Assembly (NCBI GenBank): GCA_934726435.1
Contig: CAKVDR010000020.1
Span: 1 to 10,316, forward strand
Origin: an uncultured Eubacteriales bacterium
GTDB taxonomy: Bacteria; Bacillota; Clostridia; Oscillospirales; Acutalibacteraceae
Length of the DNA stretch: 10,316 nucleotides
Reading direction: 5' to 3'
The notes below the pieces were generated by a model. It ran no database searches, was not told the origin of the DNA, and saw nothing but the letters and a program-made list of their open reading frames with translations. The position numbers and the translations under genes are program-made. Positions 1 through 5,902 of this stretch are shown piece after piece. Numbering within the stretch: the first letter of the stretch is position 1; every line of letters starts with the position of its first letter.

Positions 1-66
1 GATATTTTTTGAATTATGTGGTAATATAAGATCTGTAAAAATAATTTTACTTTAAGAGGTGTTAAA

Positions 67-1053
67 ATGAATTCCAAGAAAAATATTTTAGTCATGGGAA
101 CAGGAGGAACCATAGCCGGCAAAGGCGAAGAAGGCGTCACAGGGCATTATAAATCCGCCCAGGTTAAAATAAACAATTTAATCGAAGAAATTCCTTATAT
201 AAAATCTATCGCGAATGTTGAGTGCGAAGACGTTTTTACTATTGACAGTTGCGATTTGACAATAGAAAATCTTAAACATTTAGCAAACCATATAACTGAA
301 GCGGCAGAAAGAGAAGACATTGACGGAATAGTTGTAACTCACGGAACAGACACCATGGAAGAAACAGCCTATTTTCTAAACCTGACGCTTAAAACCAAAA
401 AACCTGTCGTTTTAACGGGTTCAATACGTCCGGGCACGGCAATAAGCGCCGACGGACCGCTAAATCTTTATCAATCAATAGCACTTGCTGCGAACAAAGA
501 AGCAAAAAACAAAGGCGTGCTCATTTGCTTTAATGATGCAATTTACAGCGCTAGGGACGTAAGCAAAGTTAACACATTCAGAACTCAAGCTTTTGGCGCA
601 AAAGATCTCGGATGCATAGGATACATGCAGTATGACAAACCGTTTTTTTATACAAGCACTGTGAAAAAACACACAACCGAAACAGAATTCGACACGAAAA
701 ATATTTCAAAGTTTCCAAAAGTTGAAATCGTCTATTTTTACACTGATGCTGACCCAAAAATTTTAAAATGCGCTGCTGAAAACGCAGATGGAATAGTGAT
801 TGCAGGTGCAGGATGCGGCGGAATAAACTCAGAAATGAACAAAATTGTTAAAGAACTTATAAAAAAGGGGTTCCCGGTAGTTAGAAGTTCAAGAGTTGGA
901 AACGGCCTTGTGACTTTTGATGAAGAAGAGATAGAAACTCAAGGAGTTTATGCAAATAATTTAAACCCTCAAAAGGCAAGAATTTTACTTACTTTGGCAC
1001 TGACTATCACGAAAGATCTTCATGAAATACAAAAAATATTCAACATATATTAA
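67..1053 (+). CDS. L-asparaginase, cytoplasmic
   Basis: The product probably hydrolyses L-asparagine to aspartate and ammonia. The asparaginase signatures are intact. TGGTIAG at residues 12-18 carries the nucleophile Thr15, HGTDT at 92-96 carries the second catalytic pair Thr94-Asp95, and SARDVSK at 161-167 ends in the Lys that completes the catalytic set in the family. The C-terminal domain carries NLNPQKARILL near 298-308. The length of 328 residues is normal. SARDVSK and the N-terminal loop (VTGHYKSA) look more like the type II (AnsB/AnsZ) branch, but there is no signal peptide, so the enzyme should be cytoplasmic. The start is supported by AAGAGGTG at 54-61, five bases upstream of the ATG. 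A hairpin terminator follows at 1071-1104, so the unit ends here. Whether it has a partner upstream is outside the window. Family assignment is firm. The choice between ansA and ansB naming and strict Asn specificity are inference. Confidence 0.95.
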   Translation: MNSKKNILVMGTGGTIAGKGEEGVTGHYKSAQVKINNLIEEIPYIKSIANVECEDVFTIDSCDLTIENLKHLANHITEAAEREDIDGIVVTHGTDTMEETAYFLNLTLKTKKPVVLTGSIRPGTAISADGPLNLYQSIALAANKEAKNKGVLICFNDAIYSARDVSKVNTFRTQAFGAKDLGCIGYMQYDKPFFYTSTVKKHTTETEFDTKNISKFPKVEIVYFYTDADPKILKCAAENADGIVIAGAGCGGINSEMNKIVKELIKKGFPVVRSSRVGNGLVTFDEEEIETQGVYANNLNPQKARILLTLALTITKDLHEIQKIFNIY

Positions 1054-1070
1054 ACATTCATTGCCAAGAT

Positions 1071-1104
1071 TCAGCCATCAGATTATGGTGGTTGATTTTT
1101 TATT
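1071..1104 (+). terminator. Rho-independent terminator after the asparaginase gene
   Basis: A 10-bp stem (1071-1080 with 1086-1095, two G-U wobbles) closes a five-base GATTA loop and is followed directly by six T and then ATT. It lies 18 bases after the asparaginase stop and immediately before the promoter of the LRR array, so it insulates the two units. Confidence 0.8.
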
Positions 1105-1105
1105 G

Positions 1106-1134
1106 TTGACAAATCATATCGATTATGTTAAAAT
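1106..1134 (+). promoter_or_regulatory. Sigma-A type promoter of the LRR array
   Basis: A perfect -35 hexamer TTGACA (1106-1111) and a -10 TAAAAT (1129-1134, five of six matches to TATAAT) are separated by exactly 17 bp. A TG lies one base before the -10 (1126-1127), which makes it an extended -10 element. Transcription would begin near 1141, giving a short leader of about 28 bases before the ATG at 1169. It is the best promoter seen in the window and points to strong expression by the vegetative sigma factor. No operator repeat is visible around it. Confidence 0.8.
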
Positions 1135-1168
1135 AATGAATAGTTGGCATTAAAAGGAGTAGGGACTT

Positions 1169-1726
1169 ATGAAAAAAGAAATTAAAAAATTTGTAGCAAT
1201 TACTCTCTGTTTTTTAGGAGCTTTAACATCTTCACCCTTAGTGTTTTGTTCCGGAACCACTAAAAAAGACTTAGTCACAAAACCAGCAGTCAAAGACCTC
1301 ACTACAAAACCGATACCTCTGGTTAAAAAAATTCTTCTAATCAATGCCGGCAAGCTCCATTACTTAACTGATACAAACAATATAACTGCAATGCAATATT
1401 GCCAAGCAAATCAAGAACTTAATGGAGTAGTGCAAGCACTTTATGCAAAACCTATGGTGGAAGAAAAAGCGTTTTTGAACCAAACTAAAATGCAGGCACT
1501 CTATTTACCAAAAATCAAAACAATAAGTAGATATGCATTTGAAGGTTGCAAAAATCTTAAAGCTTTAATTCTAACATCATCTATAGAATACATTCACCCA
1601 GAAGCATTCAAAGGATGTGACCCTAAATTAAAAATAATTTGTGATGATATTTGCTACACTATCCCTAATTTTTTTACTAAAATGTTTGAAAAAATAAAAA
1701 AACAATATAGTCCCCTACGTCCATAA
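1169..1726 (+). CDS. Secreted mini-BspA-like LRR protein, paralogue 1
   Basis: Exported protein of 185 residues with no known function. Residues 1-27 form a signal peptide: a Lys-rich start, a hydrophobic core and the ending SPLVFC. A threonine- and lysine-rich linker with two imperfect copies of a DLxTKP unit follows (about 34-48). Residues 95-156 hold three LRR_5/BspA-type repeats whose Ala-Phe anchors fall at 101, 123 and 146, with the typical AFEGCKNL and AFKGC turns. A cap with Cys150 and a Tyr-Thr-Ile motif (163-165) ends the module, and a basic tail follows. Residues 60-100 align loosely with the same region of the second paralogue. AAGGAG at 1154-1159 lies nine bases before the ATG. 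As the first gene after the promoter it may lead an operon, since no terminator is visible before the next gene 77 bases on. The LRR call is firm; ligand, partner and localisation are unknown. Confidence 0.85.
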   Translation: MKKEIKKFVAITLCFLGALTSSPLVFCSGTTKKDLVTKPAVKDLTTKPIPLVKKILLINAGKLHYLTDTNNITAMQYCQANQELNGVVQALYAKPMVEEKAFLNQTKMQALYLPKIKTISRYAFEGCKNLKALILTSSIEYIHPEAFKGCDPKLKIICDDICYTIPNFFTKMFEKIKKQYSPLRP

Positions 1727-1803
1727 TGCCAATGACAATGAAAAATATTAAACTTTTTTAGCATCTTTAAAAGATAAATTGTTAAAGTTAAGGAGGACAT
1801 TTC

Positions 1804-2343
1804 ATGAAAAATAATATTAAAAAAATTATATCAGTCACACTCTCATCCATTGGGGTTTTAGCCTCAGTACCTTCGGCATTTTGCATTAAAGAAACCAATG
1901 AAAGAAGAACCGCTCCACGAAATGCTCGTTCATTAGATGAACCTCAAAATGAAATTGAAAATGGCAGATACGTAGTGAATAACTCTCCAGGGCGCGTTTT
2001 CGTGCTTCAAGAAGATAGCAATTTAACGACTAACAGATACTCTCGCATTCTCATCAGCGGAAAAGTAATGGCTCCAAATGCCGCTGGGATAGTGAAATCA
2101 AACGCTTTTTATGAGCAATCAAGAATAACAGAACTTTCGCTTCCCAAAATTCAAGAAATAGAAGCATTTGCCTTTAATGGATGCACAAGTTTGAGATACT
2201 TAACATTGTCAAACAATTTGATACATGTAGACCAACAGGCATTTGAGGGCTGCAACCCAGATTTGATAATTCATTTTAATAATCATAATTACACAATAAA
2301 TGACTTTTTAGAATTCTTCTCTACAAACCAATCTTTATTATAA
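1804..2343 (+). CDS. Secreted mini-BspA-like LRR protein, paralogue 2
   Basis: Exported protein of 179 residues. The signal peptide ends in VPSAFC at residue 27. A charged linker (28-50) leads to a region with ENGRY (52-56) that is shared closely with the next gene. The LRR_5 module has Ala-Phe anchors at 101, 123 and 146, the same positions as in paralogue 1. The cap starts at Cys150 and carries YTINDFLEFF (163-172). Translation is backed by a very strong AAGGAGG at 1790-1796, seven bases from the ATG. The gene plus its downstream spacer (1804-2440) is collinear with the next gene plus spacer (2441-3077), so the two arose by tandem duplication. Its stop is four codons later than the aligned stop of paralogue 3, which has TAA where this gene has CAA. 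No wall anchor is present, and the function is unknown. Confidence 0.85.
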   Translation: MKNNIKKIISVTLSSIGVLASVPSAFCIKETNERRTAPRNARSLDEPQNEIENGRYVVNNSPGRVFVLQEDSNLTTNRYSRILISGKVMAPNAAGIVKSNAFYEQSRITELSLPKIQEIEAFAFNGCTSLRYLTLSNNLIHVDQQAFEGCNPDLIIHFNNHNYTINDFLEFFSTNQSLL

Positions 2344-2521
2344 AAATAATTGAAAAAGCAACAATTGTACTTCCATTTAACACCCAATCTAGAACACAAA
2401 AAAGCAGTTTTGCTAATGTAAATAAAAGGAGATAAAACACATGAAAATAAGTTTTAAAAAATCAGCGGCAGTGGTGCTTTCAGCACTTAGTATCATAGTT
2501 TTAGCTCCTTCGGCATTTTGC
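2334..2521 (+). repeat. Leader/signal-peptide repeat, copy 1
   Basis: This stretch covers the end of paralogue 2, the spacer and the first 27 codons of paralogue 3. It matches 2971-3158 base for base over much of its length, including the ribosome binding site and the first eleven bases of the gene. Each copy has 107 bases before its ATG. After codon 27 the similarity to copy 2 stops, so the repeated unit ends at the signal-peptide boundary. Confidence 0.75.
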
Positions 2522-2968
2522 GGTAAAACACCCAAGGCCAAAAAAACTGCTCCAAAAAATCCTCATGTGTTAGATGCACTTAAAGATAAATTTGAAAATG
2601 GTAGATATATAGCAAGAATGATCAAGGGTCGTACTTTTGCACTTCAAGAATTAGGTGATTTAATGCCTAACAGATACTTAAGCGTTATTATCGAGGGGTT
2701 TGTTACTGCTCCTCACGCTTCCGGAACAGTGAGGACAAATGCTTTTTATGGGCAATCCCGAATGATTTTACTTTCACTTCCTTTGATTCAAAGAATAGAA
2801 GCATATGCATTTGTTGGATGCACAAGTTTGGAATACCTAACATTATCAAACAATTTGAAGTATGTAGACCCTAAAGCGTTTGATGGCTGTAACTCAAGTT
2901 TAATAATATGCTTTAATAACGTTAAATTCACGATAAGAGAATTTCTAGAGTTCTTCGCTACACGCTAA
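2441..2968 (+). CDS. Secreted mini-BspA-like LRR protein, paralogue 3
   Basis: Exported protein of 175 residues and the closest relative of the preceding gene over its whole length. The signal peptide ends in APSAFC at residue 27, followed by a basic Lys/Pro linker and FENGRY (51-56). The LRR_5 module has anchors at 101, 123 and 146, and the cap (Cys150, then FTIREFLEFF at 163-172) ends the protein. Its stop (2966-2968) sits where paralogue 2 has a Gln codon. The older stop codon is still present in frame at 2978-2980, so this copy appears to have lost four C-terminal residues by a nonsense change, or paralogue 2 gained them. AAGGAG at 2426-2431 lies nine bases before the ATG. The spacer upstream of it and the signal-peptide codons recur in front of the fourth gene. 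Function is unknown. Confidence 0.85.
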   Translation: MKISFKKSAAVVLSALSIIVLAPSAFCGKTPKAKKTAPKNPHVLDALKDKFENGRYIARMIKGRTFALQELGDLMPNRYLSVIIEGFVTAPHASGTVRTNAFYGQSRMILLSLPLIQRIEAYAFVGCTSLEYLTLSNNLKYVDPKAFDGCNSSLIICFNNVKFTIREFLEFFATR

Positions 2969-2970
2969 TT

Positions 2971-3158
2971 TTTATTATAAAAACAATTTGACACAAAAAA
3001 TCAGCAACTATACTTCCATTTAGCAACCAATGCAAAACAGCTATCTCACTAATATAAATAAAAAGGAGATAAAACACATGAAAATAAGCTTTAAAAAATC
3101 AACAGCAATGGCAATTTCAGCACTTAGCATCTTAGTTTCAGCACCTTCAGCATTTTGT
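2971..3158 (+). repeat. Leader/signal-peptide repeat, copy 2
   Basis: Second copy of the 2334-2521 repeat. It supplies paralogue 4 with a ribosome binding site, spacer and signal peptide almost identical to those of paralogue 3, while the following ectodomain is different. This looks like a recombination joint between a shared export leader and another coding segment. Confidence 0.75.
3063..3068 (+). promoter_or_regulatory. Ribosome binding site that fixes the start of paralogue 4
   Basis: AAGGAG lies nine bases before the ATG at 3078. It is the same distance and context as the AAGGAG (2426-2431) of paralogue 3. It excludes the longer in-frame start at 3030, which lacks such a site and would put 16 polar residues in front of the signal peptide. 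Confidence 0.8.
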
Positions 3159-3776
3159 TCCCCCAGAGCAGTTCCTTCTGAGGTTCATTGCACAAGGGAA
3201 AGTTATGACATAAATTTTAAACCGATGAATAATATTAGAAATCTTCCGCAATCTTTAAAAACAGCCCAAAAACTCCTAGAGACCAGCACTTTAAATACAT
3301 GTGATGAAGTAGATGATGACATATACCATAGTGATAGATCATTATTTTCTACCGAAGTCCTTACAAATGACGAAGTTACAACCAAATCTTTAGATCACTT
3401 GGTAAAGAAAAGCCACCTTGAAGCTCCTTTTGCTACGGTTGTGGGAGACTACGGTTTTACAAATCAAATTAATGTTAAAAAAATTGTTCTCCCAAAAGTT
3501 TCTTATCTCGGCTCCTATGCTTTCGAGTATTGTGACAATTTAGAAGAAGTGGTTTTCACCAATAAACTAACTCACATCGAGCCCGGTGCATTTGCAAGAT
3601 GCAATAAAAATTTAAAAATCGTTTACGAAGGCAAAGTATACTCAATTACCGGATTATTATCAAAAATCAGACCTACAGTAAAAGTGAGCATAAGTGCCCC
3701 TACTTATCATGGGAATGGTAATATAAACCCTATCTACTATAGAAATTCAAATACATCTAAATATAATCCCTGGTAA
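3078..3776 (+). CDS. Secreted mini-BspA-like LRR protein, paralogue 4 (chimeric)
   Basis: Exported protein of 232 residues from the ATG at 3078, which has the better ribosome binding site and puts the APSAFC motif at residue 27 as in its neighbours. A longer in-frame reading starts at 3030 and is judged wrong. The signal peptide is nearly the same as in paralogue 3, but residues 28-118 are a different, acidic, Ser/Thr-rich region with two extra Cys (38 and 75). The LRR_5 module resumes with anchors at 126 (Gly-Phe), 148 and 171, then the cap CNKNLKIVYEGKVYSI (175-190). The tail (about 200-232) is rich in Asn, Tyr and Ser and ends in Trp. A terminator follows at 3811-3843. This architecture suggests shuffling of export leader, middle and LRR parts. 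Function is unknown and no wall anchor is seen. Confidence 0.85.
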   Translation: MKISFKKSTAMAISALSILVSAPSAFCSPRAVPSEVHCTRESYDINFKPMNNIRNLPQSLKTAQKLLETSTLNTCDEVDDDIYHSDRSLFSTEVLTNDEVTTKSLDHLVKKSHLEAPFATVVGDYGFTNQINVKKIVLPKVSYLGSYAFEYCDNLEEVVFTNKLTHIEPGAFARCNKNLKIVYEGKVYSITGLLSKIRPTVKVSISAPTYHGNGNINPIYYRNSNTSKYNPW

Positions 3777-3810
3777 AGTAAATTGTTAGCACTAATAAAT
3801 TCACAAAATT

Positions 3811-3843
3811 AAAAGTTGCCGTGCCTTATTACGGTGGCTTTTT
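3811..3843 (+). terminator. Rho-independent terminator after paralogue 4
   Basis: The stem is 3814-3822 with 3831-3839 (AGTTGCCGT against ACGGTGGCT, three G-U pairs). The loop has eight bases and the tail five T, with an A run before the stem. It divides the array into genes 1-4 and genes 5-6, so the last two probably have their own promoter. Confidence 0.75.
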
Positions 3844-3906
3844 ATGTTTAAAATTTTAATCACATTAGTAATTATAAATCCAAAATAATAAAGATGAGGA
3901 AAAATA

Positions 3907-4695
3907 ATGAAAAAGCCATTATTGACATTAGCTTTAGCACTATCAGCCTTTGCACTCGCACCTCCAGGATTTTGTGCACCAAAAGCAAAACCAGCTGAAT
4001 CAACATCAAAAGTGAGAAAAGAAAAAAAACCAAAAAAATCATCAAAAAATAAATATAAAAAAATCGTTATTAACACAGAAATTTTTTCCCACATATCACT
4101 TCCAAAAAACAAAAAAGGAAATTATCTTTTAGCACCCCAAACCCGTGTTATATCTAGTGGCGCTTTAGTGCATAATTCAAATATTGAAGTTATTGAGCTG
4201 CCAAAAATAAAATACATTCTTAAAAACGCCTTCTCAGAATGTAAAAATCTTAAAAAAATAATTCTGGGAGATGATTTACAGGAAGTGTTCCCTTCCGCTT
4301 TTTTTAAGTGCAATCCAAACTTAAAATTAGTCTATAAAGGTAAAGAATATTCACCTTTAGAATTTTTCAAAGAAATTGACCAACCAATGGTTTTTAAAAA
4401 TCCAGAAGAACTCCGTGCAACAGTTAAAAATCTCTCTTCAAATACAGGTAACCCGGCTAAAAATCCTCAAACAATGCCTAATTTAATAGGTATCAAATTT
4501 GTCCCGGTGCCAGTACCCATGGCGAATTTTCAAACTTTTCCTCTAATTAATCTACCCACAAATAAAATTGGATTCTACCCAACTGTTAAATGCAACGTTG
4601 CGACTAATCAGCAATTATTTTTTAACCCTGCCAATGCAAAAAAAATTTCGTTCAAAGAACCTTCCGTAATAGAAAGTAGCATCGACGAAGAATAA
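3907..4695 (+). CDS. Secreted LRR protein with Lys-rich linker and Pro-rich tail, paralogue 5
   Basis: Exported protein of 262 residues, the largest of the array. The signal peptide is shorter than in the others (PPGFC ends at residue 23). Residues 26-52 are a strongly basic stretch with 14 Lys/Arg. The LRR_5 module has anchors at 86 (Ala-Leu), 108 and 131, with the same 22 + 23 spacing as the paralogues. The cap is CNPNLKLVYKGKEYSPLEFF (135-154). Residues 155-262 form a unique tail with a Pro/Val segment (VPVPVP) and an acidic end (SSIDEE). GAGG at 3896-3899 lies seven bases before the ATG. A lone TATAAA at 3873-3878 could be a -10, but no good -35 is visible. The basic linker could bind a polyanion such as nucleic acid, teichoic acid or glycan; that is inference only. 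Confidence 0.85.
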   Translation: MKKPLLTLALALSAFALAPPGFCAPKAKPAESTSKVRKEKKPKKSSKNKYKKIVINTEIFSHISLPKNKKGNYLLAPQTRVISSGALVHNSNIEVIELPKIKYILKNAFSECKNLKKIILGDDLQEVFPSAFFKCNPNLKLVYKGKEYSPLEFFKEIDQPMVFKNPEELRATVKNLSSNTGNPAKNPQTMPNLIGIKFVPVPVPMANFQTFPLINLPTNKIGFYPTVKCNVATNQQLFFNPANAKKISFKEPSVIESSIDEE

Positions 4696-4856
4696 AAAAT
4701 TCACCATTTTTTTAAATTGAATACTAAAAATATCACTCAAACTAAATTATCAATCATTTAAAGTATAAATTGCTTTTGAAATCCAGCAATCTTAAAGTAA
4801 CTCCCTGTTATTAAATTGATAATTTTACAGAAAATAAAGAAAGGAAAAACTATTAA
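4696..4856 (+). other. AT-rich intergenic spacer
   Basis: This is a 161-bp gap between paralogues 5 and 6. No gene, terminator or convincing promoter is visible. A TATAAA at 4764-4769 lacks a -35 partner at usual spacing. AAAGGAAA near 4840-4846 is the ribosome binding site of the next gene. Confidence 0.5.
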
Positions 4857-5438
4857 ATGAACAAAAATTTTAAAAAATTATTTATTGTTTCACTTTCTAC
4901 GCTGAATTTATTGGCGCTGACTCCTAATGCATTTTGCGCTCCAATTACGAACCCTTTCAGCACGTCTTCCACATTAAACTACATCAAGGAATCCTTGGCA
5001 AGGTATAATTTTTCAGACGTGAACGATTTCAAAAATTATATTTCTCTTAATATGGATTATATAGATTTAACATCTTCGAAGATTAACATTGAACCAAACG
5101 GAGTAATAACTGTTTTGCTAGTGTATTATAATGATTTTGAGGAAGAAGTTTATTTCAGTATTCCTGAATTAAGTTTAAGCCGTCGATCAGGAATTTTCAG
5201 AATTTCTATAGGAATAAAGGCTTTCAATTTAAACGTTGCAAGAGTCCTTCATAAACCCCTAATTAAAGAAAGTGACCTTTATGGGTGCTTGATTGTGCCT
5301 GAAAGGACAGACAGTATAACCGAAAAATCCTTTGAAAATGTCAGAAACATGAACCTAATTTATATTCCAAAACACGTATCGCTAAACCCTTATTCACTTT
5401 GCCACTGCCCTAAAAGCACAAAGATTGTAATTCAATAA
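4857..5438 (+). CDS. Secreted protein with degenerate LRR module, paralogue 6
   Basis: Exported protein of 193 residues. The signal peptide ends in TPNAFC at residue 27, which ties it to the same family. Residues 30-115 resemble nothing recognised. The C-terminal part keeps an LRR_5-like pattern: IKAF at 120-123, ITEKSF at 154-159, LIYIP at 167-171, and a last turn (LCHCPKSTKIVI, 181-192) that replaces the usual GCNPxLxI. Anchors at 158 and 180 are 22 residues apart, but the first gap is 36, so about 14 residues are inserted. The conserved cap helix is missing because the protein ends right after the last strand. A weak purine-rich ribosome binding site (AAAGGAAA, 4840-4846) precedes the ATG. 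It may be a diverged or decaying member. The LRR call here is less certain than for the other five. Confidence 0.75.
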   Translation: MNKNFKKLFIVSLSTLNLLALTPNAFCAPITNPFSTSSTLNYIKESLARYNFSDVNDFKNYISLNMDYIDLTSSKINIEPNGVITVLLVYYNDFEEEVYFSIPELSLSRRSGIFRISIGIKAFNLNVARVLHKPLIKESDLYGCLIVPERTDSITEKSFENVRNMNLIYIPKHVSLNPYSLCHCPKSTKIVIQ

Positions 5439-5450
5439 AAACAAAAAATT

Positions 5451-5479
5451 ACTACCGAACTAAAAATTCGGTAGTTTTT
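5451..5479. terminator. Bidirectional terminator between convergent genes
   Basis: A perfect 9-bp stem (5451-5459 with 5467-5475, ACTACCGAA against TTCGGTAGT) encloses a seven-base loop. It is flanked by TTTTT on the plus strand and, read on the minus strand, by AATTTTTT. It can end both the LRR array and the rsmH-ftsL transcript. Confidence 0.88.
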
Positions 5480-5489
5480 AATATGTACG

Positions 5490-5876
5490 TTAACTTATTT
5501 GAGCTTTATCCCCTGATGATATGGTAACTGTTTCAACAAATTGGCTGGTCTGTTCATTTGACATTGATTTTGGAACAGTCACTTCATTTAATTTCATTTC
5601 GAGTTGCTTATTTCTGCTTTTAAATTCTTCAAGCTCTGCGGATTTAGTTGAAATAATGGAATTGTATTCCACCAACTTAGCTTGTCCAAATAAAAATCCA
5701 CTGATAACGGTTGCAGAAGTTAAAAGTAAAGACAAACACTTTCCATAAAACTTAAGCTTTTCAAATTGCTTATTTTTTCTTCTGGCTTCTACACTAGGAA
5801 GTTCAAAGACCTGAGCTTTAGCCTTTTTTTGTTCTTCGAACACACCAAAATCGTAAACTGCGTTGTTATTATACAC
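5490..5876 (-). CDS. ftsL: FtsL-like septum protein
   Basis: Small single-pass membrane protein of 128 residues. It has a cytoplasmic N-terminus rich in charge (1-43), one transmembrane segment (about 44-64, from YGKCLSLLLT onward) and an extracytoplasmic coiled-coil-like stretch (about 66-98) with regular hydrophobic spacing, then a polar tail. This topology, the length and the position directly after rsmH match FtsL, the divisome subunit that works with DivIC/FtsB. FtsL sequences are poorly conserved, so the name rests mainly on topology and synteny. Translation starts at GTG (5876-5874) with GGAGGGA at 5886-5892, nine bases upstream. The gap to rsmH is 26 bases, so the two are one operon. 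The usual next gene for a division penicillin-binding protein is absent, and a terminator follows instead. Confidence 0.75.
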   Translation of the reverse strand: MYNNNAVYDFGVFEEQKKAKAQVFELPSVEARRKNKQFEKLKFYGKCLSLLLTSATVISGFLFGQAKLVEYNSIISTKSAELEEFKSRNKQLEMKLNEVTVPKSMSNEQTSQFVETVTISSGDKAQIS

Positions 5877-5902
5877 CTAAAACCGTCCCTCCAAATCACT
5901 TT

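Larger units (their letters stand above)
1804..3077 (+). repeat. Two-copy tandem duplication with a 637-bp period
   Basis: Unit 1 is 1804-2440 (paralogue 2 plus spacer) and unit 2 is 2441-3077 (paralogue 3 plus spacer). Start codon to start codon is exactly 637 bp in both. The 3' gene ends align codon for codon through the sequence TTATTATAAAAA (from 2335 and 2972), and both spacers share TACTTCCATTTA and AAGGAGATAAAACAC. The proteins have diverged (many substitutions), so the duplication is not recent, yet the two units have no net length difference. Confidence 0.8.

Noticed and set aside
2360..2372. Palindrome ACAATTGT in the spacer after paralogue 2
   Set aside because: Eight AT-rich bases, not kept in the second copy of the spacer, so chance is likely.
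2401..2414. Possible terminator hairpin AGCA/TGCT before paralogue 3
   Set aside because: Only four base pairs and no T-tract; the matching position before paralogue 4 does not keep it.
3030..3077. Longer start for paralogue 4 at 3030
   Set aside because: It lacks a ribosome site, adds a polar 16-residue extension, and the region is the same non-coding spacer as before paralogue 3. The ATG at 3078 has AAGGAG at proper spacing.
3801..4112. Minus-strand open frame with a Phe-rich protein opposite paralogue 5
   Set aside because: It is the shadow of the Lys-rich A-run segment and signal peptide, and it runs through the terminator hairpin.
1169..4935. Reading the signal-peptide Cys as a lipoprotein lipobox
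   Set aside because: Position -1 is Phe in all six, whereas a lipobox needs a small residue there and usually Leu at -3. Signal peptidase I cleavage after A-F-C is the better reading, though unproven.
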